A stretch of DNA of 64,000 bases from Laburnicola sp. R22_1. Taxonomy: Eukaryota; Ascomycota; Dothideomycetes; Pleosporales; Didymosphaeriaceae. This document shows positions 33,669-43,942 of this stretch, one piece after another. The notes under the pieces are model-generated. The model did no database searches, was not told the DNA's origin, and saw only the letters and a program-made list of their open reading frames with translations. The position numbers and the translations under genes were made by a program. The DNA lies in the NCBI GenBank assembly GCA_014281115.1, contig JACONQ010000014.1:1054001-1118000 (forward strand), written 5' to 3'. Each line of letters opens with the position of its first letter. Positions within the stretch are counted from its first letter, which is position 1.

Positions 33669-34682
33669 ATGAATGCGCAAGGGAATATGGCTTCGCCCGC
33701 CATGTCTGTCCGCAGCGACTTCTCGGACATGGACGACGAAGAGTTGGACATGTATCTGGCAAACTGCGTGCCGCTCTCGAGCCTGCCGACCCCTCCACCT
33801 GCGAAGGAACAGCCGCTTCCCATGCTGCCATGGTCACCATCACCACCATCAGAATCGCACGCTGAGCACCATCACCAGTCCCCCGAACTACAAGGTACGT
33901 TCCTCTTAAACACGTGCCTGGTTTCCCCTCCTAGGGTCTGCCGTGGGTGGCTCGATGATCGTCCTACATCCCTGCATGGGGCCGAGTCGGGCTCTACCGA
34001 CGTCATACACACCCGCAGTCAGAGGGAACACGCTTTTCTTAGCCACAGACGCACTGACAAGCCAATAGTTTATGCGTTACATCTTGCCCGCCTTGTTCCC
34101 CGAAATGTCGCTCGGCAAAAGTCGTCGGTGGCAGCTATCGAGGGGTTTCTCGAAAGAGCATGTTTGCCGGTGGAGATGATTGCGTTTGCGGCCTGCGTGC
34201 TCGATGCGCTGTCCGACGGGTTCGCGGGTGCATGGCGCGATGCGTTTCTTCCCATGGACACGAGCAGATTGGACTTTTACCTGGGCACGAACTGCTGGCA
34301 GCCACCGACCTTGAGTCTGGACCTGATTGTTCTTGCAGCGCTGGCTCTGGCGCACGGCTTTATCGACGACCGGGGACGCTCGAACGGGCATTGGGCAAAG
34401 GTTGAGGCCAAGGGCAGGTTTGGGGCGCAAGACGTGGGCAAGACGAAGACGTGCATCCTCGAGGATATCGATTATGGTCTTTTCCGAATCAGCGAAGATG
34501 CGATGCAGCACATGGTGCGGGAGATGCAGCACGCGGCCAACTTTACCACGCCGAGGTCGTCTGTTGCGTATGACAGCGCTTGTGTCGAGAAAGAAGCACG
34601 CCGTCCCAGGCTGTCGCTGAGCACGGGATCAGGAGCCGCCGTTTGGGCGTACGGTGTGCAAACACCAGAGCCGAGCCCGTGA
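33669..34682 (+). CDS. Cyclin-like domain protein
   Basis: Exons 33669-33894 and 34069-34682 give 279 residues. The 174 bp intron has a GTACGT donor and a CCAATAG acceptor; it leaves an open but meaningless frame if retained, and splicing restores ELQ/VYALHLARLVPRN. The N-terminus (about 75 residues) is acidic, then Pro-rich (DFSDMDDEELDMYLANCVPL, LPTPPPAKEQPLP). The core shows a cyclin-box pattern: ALHLARLVP, IEGFLERACLPVEMIAFAACVLDALS, LDLIVLAALALAHGFIDD, HWAKVEAKGRF and CILEDIDYGLFRISED. It resembles fungal cyclin-domain proteins of the Pho80/Pcl-like kind. The kinase partner is unknown. The C-terminus after residue 230 is poorly conserved. Confidence 0.7.
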   Translation: MNAQGNMASPAMSVRSDFSDMDDEELDMYLANCVPLSSLPTPPPAKEQPLPMLPWSPSPPSESHAEHHHQSPELQGTFLLNTCLVSPPRVCRGWLDDRPTSLHGAESGSTDVIHTRSQREHAFLSHRRTDKPIVYALHLARLVPRNVARQKSSVAAIEGFLERACLPVEMIAFAACVLDALSDGFAGAWRDAFLPMDTSRLDFYLGTNCWQPPTLSLDLIVLAALALAHGFIDDRGRSNGHWAKVEAKGRFGAQDVGKTKTCILEDIDYGLFRISEDAMQHMVREMQHAANFTTPRSSVAYDSACVEKEARRPRLSLSTGSGAAVWAYGVQTPEPSP

Positions 34683-35915
34683 TGGCTGTGCGGAGCAATC
34701 GGGCCTGGTTCCAATCCTCCCTAGAGCCGCACAGCCAGGCCAGGGCGAAAGTGCACACAGCGTGCCTTTGTTATCGTGCTTTCTGCGCACTGAGCTAGAG
34801 CGTTCCTTTCCGGTCTCGGATCCCTTCGTTCAGCATGATACCCATCCCACGTCTTGGGAGCGTTCCATTACGAGTTCATCTCACGCATTTCTCGGGAGTA
34901 TATACGGCGCCTTGGAAGGAGTTTCACAGGACAGGCGGAAGAAGCGTCGGTGGCTTCACAGCAGGCATGCTTGTGAGGTCTATTTTCTCATTGCATGGGG
35001 GGCAGCATCTAGGCATCTCTGTTATGGTGGCCTGATTTATGCTGCGTGCGTCCGTCATCTGCCCGATTGCATGATACCCTGTGTACGGCTGGCTGGCGTT
35101 GTCGATGCTTGATCAATTGCGATGGCATAGTATACCAAAGCATAGCATAGCATGCTTGTAATGAATTCATCTCTCCCGTAAATGCCGCACAGCTTGGTAT
35201 CAGTGTCTGCCTCGCAGCCAAAAGCATCGCCCGATGGTGTGCAGGAACGTCGGGGAGCCCCGCTATGGCATCTGGTGCTCCCTCGGGCTGCACCATCGAC
35301 GTAGTGCGCCTCCGATGCACACCTTCTCACACTCACATGGCCGTCGCGATGCAAAGTCTATGCATGCTGCCATCGCTGCCGCTGCGTACTATTGGAAAGC
35401 TAGCCAGGCCTCTAACGTCGCGAGCAGCGCGGAGTGGACGTGGCGGCGACCCCACTAGGCCGCGAAGCGCTCACACTGGTGCAGCCGTGCAGTCGGTGCA
35501 TGCACGCGCAAGCTCAACAGTTGGCGGCGCAACGCGCTGGCCTGTAGTCTCGATTGTCTCACCATGACGCCTCGCACGGCAGCTCTTCCCCGCGATTCTC
35601 GTCTGATGCTCGTGGCCGCTAGCCTCGTCTTTGTCCAGCCCAGTGCCAGTGTCCTGCCTTGACCTTGACCCCGCTGTAAACAACAGGCCGCCTGGTCAAG
35701 TCAACACCTGCCCCTCCTCTCCTCCTCTCCTCTTCCTCTCTGCAGCCCTCTTCCTCTTCATCCCTACATACACCCTCGCTATCTCTCTTGTGTGTCTCAA
35801 TTGCACATCTGCGCTTCTCAATACACTCACAATTTGTCCTGCAGCTCCACCCTCGCCTCTCTCCCATCGACACTCCCTTAGCAACTCGCGCTTTGCGGCG
35901 ATTGACATTCTGAGA
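34683..35915. other. Intergenic region and glycogen phosphorylase leader
   Basis: No gene is recognisable here. The last 250 bp before the glycogen phosphorylase start are strongly pyrimidine-rich (CTCCTCTCCTCCTCTCCTCT at about 35710), as often found in leaders of highly expressed fungal genes. A short AGCAT repeat lies near 35140-35152. Confidence 0.55.
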
Positions 35916-38900
35916 ATGGCGTCTGCTGCCGTGGACTCGAAGCCGCCGGCGCGAGAGCGTCGCCCCTCGACGAGCGCCCCGCTGTCGGATTTGCAGGGTC
36001 CTGTGGGGCCGCAGTTCACCAGGCCGAAGCATAAGCGGACTACGACGGGCTTTGGACCGAGTGAGATCAAGAGCGTCGAGGCGAGCATTCCGGAGCCGCA
36101 GCGTGCTGCCTGGAGGAAGTTTGTAAGTTTCTTATTTCGCTGCTGTCAATCTCGTTCGGGTCCCAGATAGCGGAACGGCGGGGTCGAGGTGAGATGCACG
36201 CCATGGTCGCTGACTGCTGGTAGACTCCCAAGGGTTTCTCCACCCCCGAAGAGTTCGAGAAGGAGACTGTGAGACACATCGAGACGACGCTTGCGCGGTC
36301 GCTGTATAACTGCGATGAGTCGGCGGCATATGCGGGCACGGCGTTGGCCTTCAGGGACCGACTGATTCTGGACTGGAACAAGACGCAGCAGAATCAGACC
36401 TTCGCTGACCAGAAGCGTGTATACTGTGAGTTTGGCGGCATGGCAAGGTCTTGGGGCAATGGCTAACAGTCCAGATCTCTCCCTTGAGTTCTTGATGGGT
36501 CGCGCGCTGGACAATGCTATGCTCAACGTGGGACAGAAAGACACAGCTAGGCGTAGGTTCCAATCATTGGACATTGAATCAGGGAAATTAACATCATACA
36601 GAGGGTCTCAGTGATCTCGGTTTCCGCATGGAAGACATCATCTCCCAGGAGCACGATGCCGCTCTCGGAAACGGTGGTCTTGGCCGTCTCGCCGCCTGCT
36701 TCCTCGATTCGATGGCCTCGCTGAACTACCCCGCCTGGGGCTACGGTCTTCGATACCGATACGGCATCTTCAAGCAGGAGATCGTTGACGGATACCAGGT
36801 CGAAGTCCCCGACTACTGGCTCGATTTCAATCCATGGGAATTCCAGCGTCACGATATCACCGTGGACGTGCAATTCTATGGATATGTAACCCGCTGGCAG
36901 GATGATGAGGGAAAGACGCAAACCTCCTGGGAGGGCGGCGAGACTGTGCAGGCGGTCGCTTTCGACGTACCAGGTAAGGACGCAAGCTGTACAAATTCCG
37001 AGATATGCTGATGTTGTTAGTGCCTGGATACCATGTCCCGACTTGCAACAACCTTCGACTCTGGGGCAGCAAGGCTGCGACCGGAGAGTTCGACTTTCAG
37101 AAGTTCAACTCTGGCGAGTACGAGGCCTCGGTCGCGGACCAGCAGCGCGCAGAGACCATTTCGGCTGTTTTGTACCCCAATGACAAGTATGTGCATGATT
37201 GAGAAGAACTTCGAACGTGCGGACTGACAGTGTGATAGCTTGGAGCGCGGTAAGGAGTTGCGTTTGAAGCAGCAGTACTTCTGGTGCGCTGCGTCGCTTT
37301 ACGACATCGTCCGCCGATTCAAGAAGACCAAGCGGGCCTGGAAGGAGTTCCCGAACCAGGTCGCCATCCAGCTCAACGACACCCACCCGACGCTCGCTAT
37401 CCCCGAGCTCCAGCGTATACTTGTTGACCTTGAGGGTCTTGAGTGGGACGAGGCATGGAACATTGTCAGCAAGACGTTCGGATACACCAACCACACTGTG
37501 CTACCTGAGGCACTGGAGAAGTGGTCTGTGCCGTTGATGCAGCACCTTCTGCCGCGTCACCTTCAGGTAAGTTTTTACACTACCGGGTCAGAAGGTTGGG
37601 TACAGCTACAGGACAAAAGTTTGAGTATGGACAGCCTTGGTATTGCCCATCCTGGGGTAACACACGGTACTCGGACTTTTATCCTACAGCGTACCCAGTT
37701 GTTTTGACGCGTCGCTGCACCTCCAAAGTTTTACTTTCGTATGCTAACTACCTGATAAGATAATTTATGACATAAACTTAAATTTCTTGCAGCATGTGGA
37801 GCGCAATTTTCCCAAGGACCGCGACATGTTGGGCAGGGTTTCGATCATTGAGGAGTCGAACCCTAAGACAGTTCGCATGGCCTACCTCGCTCTGATTGGC
37901 TCTCACAAGGTCAACGGTGTTGCAGAGCTCCACTCCGACCTGATCAAGACTACCATTTTCAAAGATTTTGTGAAGATCTTTGGACCCGATAAGTTCACGA
38001 ATGTCACGAACGGAATCACTCCGCGAAGATGGTTGCACCAGGCAAACCCGCGACTCTCTGAGCTGATCGCATCGAAGCTCGGCGGTCACGAATTTTTGAA
38101 GGACCTGACCCTGCTCGGCAAGCTCGAGGCTTTCGTCGACGACAAAGAATTCCGAAAGGATTTCCGCGAGATCAAGTATGCCAACAAGGTGCAATTGGCG
38201 AAGCACATTAAGGAGCACAATGGCGTTACTGTCAACCCTGCTGCACTCTTCGATGTACAGGTGAAACGTATTCACGAGTACAAGCGTCAGCAGCTCAATA
38301 TCTTCGGTGTGATCCACCGGTACCTGCAGATCAAGAGCATGTCTGAGGAAGACAAGAAGAAGCTCGCTCCTCGCGTGTCCATCTTTGGCGGCAAGGCTGC
38401 ACCCGGTTACTGGATGGCCAAGACCGTCATCCACCTGATCAACAAGGTTGGTGACGTTGTAAACAACGACCCCGATGTCGGCGACTTGCTCAAGGTCATC
38501 TTCTTGGAGGACTACAATGTCAGCAAGGCTGAGATAATTACCCCGGCCAGCGACATCTCCGAGCACATCTCCACCGCTGGTACCGAGGCCTCGGGTACGA
38601 GCAACATGAAGTTCTGCTTGAACGGTGGCTTGATCATCGGTACCTGCGATGGTGCTAACGTAAGTACCGACCGTGTCCACGTAATTGATTAGACTGACAC
38701 ACATAGATTGAAATCACCCGTGAAATCGGCGAAGACAACATCTTCCTCTTCGGCAATCTCGCCGAAGACGTCGAGGACCTCCGCCACGCACATCTCTACC
38801 AGCACTATGAACTGAACCCTGCGCTGGCCAAGGTGTTCGACACAATCCAAGGAGGCCGCTTCGGCGACGCAGGCGCCTTCTCAGCGCTCCTCAACGGCAT

Positions 38901-39132
38901 CGTCGACCACGGCGACTACTACCTCGTCTCCGACGACTTTGAGTCGTACATTCAGACGCAGGAACAGATCGATGAGGCATACAAGAACACGGAGGAGTGG
39001 ACTACCAAGGCGATTATGACGGTCGCCCGTATGGGATTCTTCTCGTCTGATAGGTGCATTGATGAGTATGCGGAGAGCATCTGGAATATTGAACCGTTGG
39101 TGCCGAAGAGCGAGGATGGGACTCAGGGGTAG
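35916..39132 (+). CDS. GPH1: Glycogen phosphorylase (GT35)
   Basis: Eight exons join in frame: 35916-36122, 36224-36425, 36475-36552, 36602-36973, 37021-37186, 37239-37566, 37760-38659 and 38707-39132, giving 892 residues, the usual length. The N-terminal regulatory region contains [16 protein letters not shown]. Catalytic landmarks follow: [110 protein letters not shown] and [17 protein letters not shown], with the Lys that binds pyridoxal phosphate. The enzyme releases glucose-1-phosphate from glycogen in the cytosol. The sixth intron is 193 bp, longer than the others, and its true acceptor (CTGATAAG) precedes a decoy TTGCAG 36 bp further on; using the decoy would delete the conserved [11 protein letters not shown]. 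Confidence 0.95.
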
Positions 39133-39235
39133 GTGGTTTGATTGGGTGGGTGGGTGGGGATTAGAGTAGATTGGTGGGTGATTAGGTGGTTAGCTTGGGG
39201 GCTTATTCGGTGTAGAACTTTTTGGCAGATTGATA

Positions 39236-39275
39236 TTAGAATGATGATGATTATGATGACTATCATGATGATGAG
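39236..39275. repeat. GAT/ATG-rich microsatellite
   Basis: An imperfect run of ATGATGATGATTATGATG followed by ACTATCATGATGATGA lies 100 bp downstream of the glycogen phosphorylase stop. It is an ordinary short tandem repeat and gives no reading frame of interest. Confidence 0.7.
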
Positions 39276-39593
39276 CTTTTGTGGGAGAAGTCATGTCGAG
39301 ATGAGTAAGCACGTGTCTACTATACTTTGTAGGTCATGCTCAAGGGGTGAGATAGGGCCTCGTCGGCGCTAGAGATTGCAGTGAAATTGCGCCGCCAGAG
39401 GGTGGTTGCATTTAAGGTCGTGTAAGCGAGAAAGACGCTTATGCATGCGTCTAGCTGCTGCCTTGCTGTAGCCCAGCGTAACTATGTGAAACTAGTTTGA
39501 ACGGGGGAGCTGTGAGGGTTCGTCGCTGGGGAAATAATAGATTGGTCGTTGGATTGATTGTTTGGAGTAGGTGTATGTTGGGAAGGTGGGAGG

Positions 39594-39643
39594 TGTAGGA
39601 TGTTAGTGAAAGGGTTAGTGTAGGATGTTAGTGAAAGGGTTAG
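39594..39643. repeat. 25 bp tandem repeat, two copies
   Basis: GTGTAGGATGTTAGTG-AAAGGGTTA occurs twice head to tail, 39594-39618 and 39619-39643, without a mismatch. It lies between the first two copies of the right motif cluster. Confidence 0.85.
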
Positions 39644-40009
39644 TGTGTGTGGTGAGAGTTGATTTGGGCGCGACATGAAGAACTCCTCGTCTGCGCTAAA
39701 GATTGCGGTGAAAGAGGCAGTAAGGAAGTGCCACATTTTTTTAGCTACTCTCGCAGTTAACATTATTGGTCAAGGCTGTGATAACCGCCCCCTCGTCCAA
39801 GCTAAAGATTGCAGTGAACAATCAGCTCGCTGCGCCACACCCTGCCGGGAAGAAGGCAACCAACTTTCCAACTACAGTACGTTATTGGATAAGACCTACT
39901 AACCGCTACCTCCTCGTTCGGGCTAAAGATTGCAGTGAAAAGTTCCGCGAGGACCACATCCCAAAGCATCCACACCACCTCCTCGTCCGCGCCAAAGATT
40001 GCAGTGTAG

Positions 40010-40050
40010 GTGGATTATCACGAGCCATCTCATTGGCTCGATGAATCCAC
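40010..40050. repeat. Hairpin-forming inverted repeat beside a motif copy
   Basis: GTGGATTATCACGAGCCA and, after a 6 base loop, TGGCTCG-ATG-AATCCAC form an interrupted stem: 7 pairs, a small internal mismatch, then 7 more pairs. It begins 4 bp after the motif copy at 39981-40006. A second weaker inverted pair, CGAGATC/GATCTCG, follows at 40066-40099. Confidence 0.6.
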
Positions 40051-40384
40051 GAGGCAGACAATCGACGAGATCAGCTGAGCTGAGCGGAGACGGATCTCGT
40101 TGGTTGTAGACTTGCATCGCATTATCAGCCAGATAATTGGGAGCATCTGCTTTGGGGGCAGGAATAGGTGCGGTACTGGACTGGAGGCTGCGATATCAAT
40201 AAATGTGATAAATAGAGTTGAATCGAGGTATTAAGTGGTGATGAGAAGGCCTCGTCCGGGCTAGAGATTGCAGTGAAATGGGGGTCCGGCATTTTATACT
40301 GCGCAGGCAGCAGCCGCGCGTCACGTTACTGTCGACTTTGGTACCTGGTACATCTTGTAATTGACTACCTTATTGGCATGTAGG

Positions 40385-40545
40385 GTCGATTTGCATATGC
40401 TTACAAATAGTGTCCCTAAACAGCCGCCAAACTAGTTTTATTGCTTTACTTAATTTACTGTGTTCTTTAGCACAACTACTGCTTTCCCTTACAGCGTTAT
40501 ACTGTGTACTGAGAGTGCGCGAAGTCTTCTTGATTATAGTGAAAT
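40385..40545. repeat. Fragment of a dispersed repeat also present at 47337-47485
   Basis: The segment running from GATTTGCATATG through AAACAGCCGCCAAACTAG, TACTGTGTTCTTTAGCACA and GAGAGTGCGCGAAGTCTTCT to GATTATAGT is matched over its whole length by 47337-47485 in the AT-rich block. The differences are mostly C-to-T and G-to-A in the second copy. This copy is less mutated than the one at 47.3 kb. The parent family is unknown. Confidence 0.8.
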
Positions 40546-41048
40546 GGGGATGGCGAAGGACAGCCCTATGCGGGGTATCTCTATACCGGTAATCTCAACG
40601 CAGTTGCAGGAACCAAATATTTTGAGACTCTTGAGTATCCAGTACAATGGCGAGGATGCGAAGCAAGATTGAAAATCTATACATGAAAAAGTATAGAGAT
40701 TAGAAGTGCATCGACGCGATGAGTGTTGGTGAGGTTGCGACGTTGCGAGGCTGGAGATGAGTGCGCTGGGGTGGGGAAGACCTCATTCACGCTAGCGATT
40801 GCAGTGAAATTCCCAGTCCCTCCCCTTGGCGACCCACAATTTCATTGGTTAAGTTCGATTCGAATTGGTTCATATTTATCGTCTTTTGAGCGAATACCAA
40901 CAAACAACGGGTGGGAAATAAGATTAGCTACCGGATAAGTCGATCTAATTGAGGATGGAAATGAATTAAATCCGTAGAGTCCGAAGTTTGTTTTGACGGG
41001 GTTGACCGCCGTGATATGCCTAAGGTCAAGCTGGGCTTACGAGCAAGG

Positions 41049-41234
41049 CCTCGTCGGGGCTAAAGATTGCAGTGCATAATGTATCACTAGTCTGATTTAG
41101 TTCGTGGCCTCTAAAGTCTTGTTGACCGGTCCAGCTAACCGAAGTAACTGTAAAGCTCCGCTCGTATTCTTTTTGGCACATACTGTGCCAGCTGTACTCC
41201 ATTACTTTTCACTGCAATCTTAGCGCAGTCTAGG
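41049..41234. mobile_element. Possible MITE-like element bounded by inverted motif copies
   Basis: A direct motif copy at 41049-41074 faces an inverted one at 41206-41234, which in reverse complement reads CCTA-GACTGCGCTA-AGATTGCAGTGAAA. The 186 bp between the outer ends would form a miniature inverted-repeat element. I find no clear target duplication at its edges, and no other motif copy in the window has an inverted partner nearby, so the pairing may be accidental. Confidence 0.4.
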
Positions 41235-41545
41235 TGTTGACGGCTTACCATGCTACCTGAATGTGACGCGAAAATGGAGGGCCATAGAGAAACAATGTAC
41301 GCAACTTTTGCAAGGAAGAAGAGAGGACTGTAAATGGACAATGTATACGATGTAAGGCAGGATCATGACGAGTAGAAGGCCGCTCAGATGTGTCTAACTA
41401 CCACCATTTCCCTTCTGAAACAGCCTGTCGTCGTCATTAGGTATTCATCCCACCACGGCGAGGACGGAATACTCACTCTATCTCTATATGATTTCCACCA
41501 TTATTCTCAGCGTGCAAATGCCCCCACACAGCAACTATACATCCA

Positions 41546-41960
41546 TCAACCCAAAAAACACCTCATACCCTCATGCTCCGGAACACCCTCACTCAAGCCC
41601 GGCCAACCCACCGTCGCGACTAGATTCGCCTGGCTACACTTCGTCCCGGTGTACAGATTGCAGTAGCCTCCCATATCCGGACCGATCGACTTGGGATTTC
41701 CTTCATTTCCTCCCAACGGGTTCTGGAACCGGTAGCTGTGGCAGCCCTACGAATGTGAGTACTTGTGCTTTCCTTGGGCGACCAGAAGGGGAGTTTACCA
41801 ATGTCTTGTCGAGATCGAACCACTGACAGTAACCTTGGAAGTTGGTTCCGGAGCAGATGTAGAGGCCGCCAGGGGTGCCGGCGGGTCGGGCGCTTGTGGA
41901 GGGGGCGAGGAAGAAGAGGGACAGGATGAGAAAGAGAGGAAGGAAGGGGAGGAAGCGCAT
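41546..41960 (-). CDS. Small secreted cysteine-rich protein (effector-like)
   Basis: Two exons on the minus strand, 41960-41799 and 41746-41546, give 120 residues. The 52 bp intron starts GTAAAC and ends CGTAG. A strong signal peptide (MRFLPFLPLFLILSLFFLAP, cleavage probably near STSA-RP) precedes a mature domain of about 95 residues with six cysteines: YIC, GYC, GC, GYC, KC and RC, enough for three disulfides. The layout GGLYICSGTNFQGYCQW...IGPDMGGYCNLYTGTKC resembles small secreted fungal proteins with a crystallin-like C-x(8)-C start and a GPD..xxC repeat. No function is known. It lies alone between the motif cluster and the AT-rich transposon block, a common setting for effector candidates. 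Without splicing the frame would end after residue 85. Confidence 0.75.
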
Positions 41961-43416
41961 GGTCGCGGCTTGGATGTGATTTGGTATTGGGTAGCGGGAT
42001 TGGGTACCTCTTGTAGTTAACCTGTCTGCGGATGTTTAGGGTCGAGGGGGTTGAACAGGGTTACACAGGAAAGAGCACAGTATGCGAGAGGTTCTCGATG
42101 TTTATATAAGGTATGCGAAGAGCTAAGGCATGATCTTCTGCCAAGTAATATGTTTCACTGTTATCGATGGAAAAAGCGGTTAGGAGCCCCGTAGCCGAAG
42201 ATTGGGTTGTTTGCTTGAATGGACGATATTGTCGGTCGGAAGGAGGACCAATGCTTTTACCGCACGTAGCACTGGCGGTGTCGAGCTGTGGAGCATCCCA
42301 CAAGGGATTGGTTGTGTAAAGGTCTCGCTACGACGTTTGTTTCGTCGCGTGGAAGATTCGCAGGCAAGTTGGGACGTTTGCAGGATCAGCCGAGCATCTT
42401 CATCATCGAGATGTATTGGAACACTGGTCGGAGAGCCTCTGCGGCATTTAGTCTTTTCATCCTGTTTTGCGTTGGCTCCAGGGACGCCGTGATCACCCTT
42501 CCTACTTGCTCTTCTCATTGTCTTCCTCTCGTAATATGGAGATAATGGGATGGTTCAGCATAGCAAGCGGTCGATAACTCGTACCAATATCGATCATCTC
42601 AACATCTTTGTCTTGAGTGACCTATAAGTCCTGTTTCTGCCATCATGCTCCGAATCTCTGTTGGCGGTGCTTCCATTCACTCTGCAAACTCGGGGAGCTC
42701 GCACAGAATCGCTACCCACACACAAACATAGAGATCTCCTCTTAGAAAGCTAGTGATATCGGGCCCTTTTCGTCTTGGAACACGATTTTGAAAAAGGAAA
42801 AAAAATCTGCTCGCTGCCATTGTCGTCGGCACAAGGATTTTGATTGGGAATACGAAGCCCAAAATGGTTGTTTGCGGGGGCAGTAGAATCCATGGTCAAT
42901 TTGGTAGCTGCATGTGGAAACAGCGACGAGAAGACGCGAGTCGATCAAGACATTTATTCACTGAAGTTCCTTTGCTGTCCGAAGCTGGGCAACGTTGGAG
43001 TGAAGTTCCAGGAATGACGACTTTGTAGAAAAGTGTCGTGGTCGCGTAGATTTACGCGTCCCAGTAACGTCGCCACTTGCTCGTTTCGGTTAGCGTAGAA
43101 CGGGATGACAATACTGCACTGGCAGTGGCCTTCTGCGCGTAGAATAATATTCAAATCACACTATGTAGGGTGTAATTTCGCTTAACGCACAGGCTACCAC
43201 GCTAGTAGACTAGGATAAAATACTTTTTACTAGGCTTAAAAGCTTTTTTTTTAGTACACCTTACTCTATAAAATCTAGGTGTGCTCTCGTATATCTGCGT
43301 AAGTTTGCGCATATCTGCGCATATTTATATATCTCTAAGCATTTTTGTGCTAGCAAATTGCTTATGCAAAAATATACACGTATGCGCATATCTACGCATA
43401 GTTAAGTAGCCTCTCT
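41961..43416. other. Gene-free transition into the AT-rich block
   Basis: From 41961 to about 43150 the composition is normal and there are only short overlapping frames without family resemblance. At about 43160 it changes abruptly to AT-rich, TA-rich sequence with repeated words such as CGCATATCTGCGCATAT, which marks the edge of the degraded transposon block. Confidence 0.55.
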
Positions 43417-43942
43417 AGAAACCCCTTAGTTGCAAAAAAAAAAAAACCATAATATCTGTACTATAAAAAGATCTTAATAGGCACTATATATTAGGGTAAT
43501 ATATAGCACTACTTAGTAGATATAAATAATATAAAAAGATAGTAACTTAATTAACTAGTGTAATATAAAGCATACTATATTTATATAATAGCTTATAGTA
43601 AAGGCTATAAATAGTTTTCTAAAATTAGCCCCTACTATATAGTAGCACTCCATAAAATAGTTTACTATTATAATTAGCGTTAACTAAGTTATATCTTACT
43701 ATTTTATACTATAGCTAAAACGCGCGTATAATTCTATTAATACTATTATGCCTACTAATAGAGACTACTATTTTATACTAAAACTAACCTTTACTATATA
43801 TACTACTATATAACACGCATATAATTCTATTAATACTATTACACTTACTAATAGAGACTACTATTCTATACTATAACTAACCTCTACTATATATACTACT
43901 TTATAATATATATAGAGTTTTTTTACAACTAAGAAGTTTCTA
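43417..43942. mobile_element. Short TIR element with internal tandem repeats, RIP-degraded
   Basis: The left end AGAAACCCCTTAGTTGCAAA faces the right end TTTTTTACAACTAAGAAGTT-TCT, an inverted pair with a few transitions. Between them, at about 43725-43920, are two copies of an approximately 95 bp unit with TAATTCTATTAATACTATTA and CTACTAATAGAGACTACTA. The same unit recurs at 57.4-57.7 kb, and the right-end sequence recurs at about 61110 as TTTTTGCGACTAAGGGGTTTCT. No coding sequence is left. Confidence 0.55.

Larger units (their letters stand above)
39358..41074 (+). repeat. Right cluster of the dispersed GCTAAAGATTGCAGTG motif (8 direct copies)
   Basis: Same-strand copies start at 39358, 39685, 39791, 39912, 39981, 40250, 40781 and 41049, each 26-29 bp. 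The alignable unit is CCTCGTC-N(2-4)-GCTAAAGATTGCAGTG, usually followed by AAA. CCTCGTC and the block AGATTGCAGTG are most conserved; the 3-4 bases between vary (CGG, CTG, CAA, TCG, CCG). The spacing is irregular (69-531 bp) and the sequence between copies is not conserved, so the motif itself is the repeated unit. Several copies are followed within 40-90 bp by ATTGG (inverted CCAAT). A ninth copy is inverted at 41206-41234. The spaces contain no recognisable coding sequence. Confidence 0.85.

Noticed and set aside
37778..38704. 308-residue open frame antisense to glycogen phosphorylase
   Set aside because: It mirrors a strongly codon-biased exon on the plus strand; such antisense frames are common shadows.
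39358..41074. CRISPR-like array of repeats and spacers
   Set aside because: Repeat spacing varies from 69 to 531 bp, one copy is inverted, no cas-like gene exists and the genome is fungal.
41638..41666. A further copy of the dispersed motif inside the secreted-protein gene (CTTCGTCCCGG, CAGATTGCAGTAG)
   Set aside because: The resemblance is partial and needs gaps, and the bases are accounted for by the coding sequence GGYCNLYTGTK; I treat it as chance, though it should be included in a genome-wide motif search.
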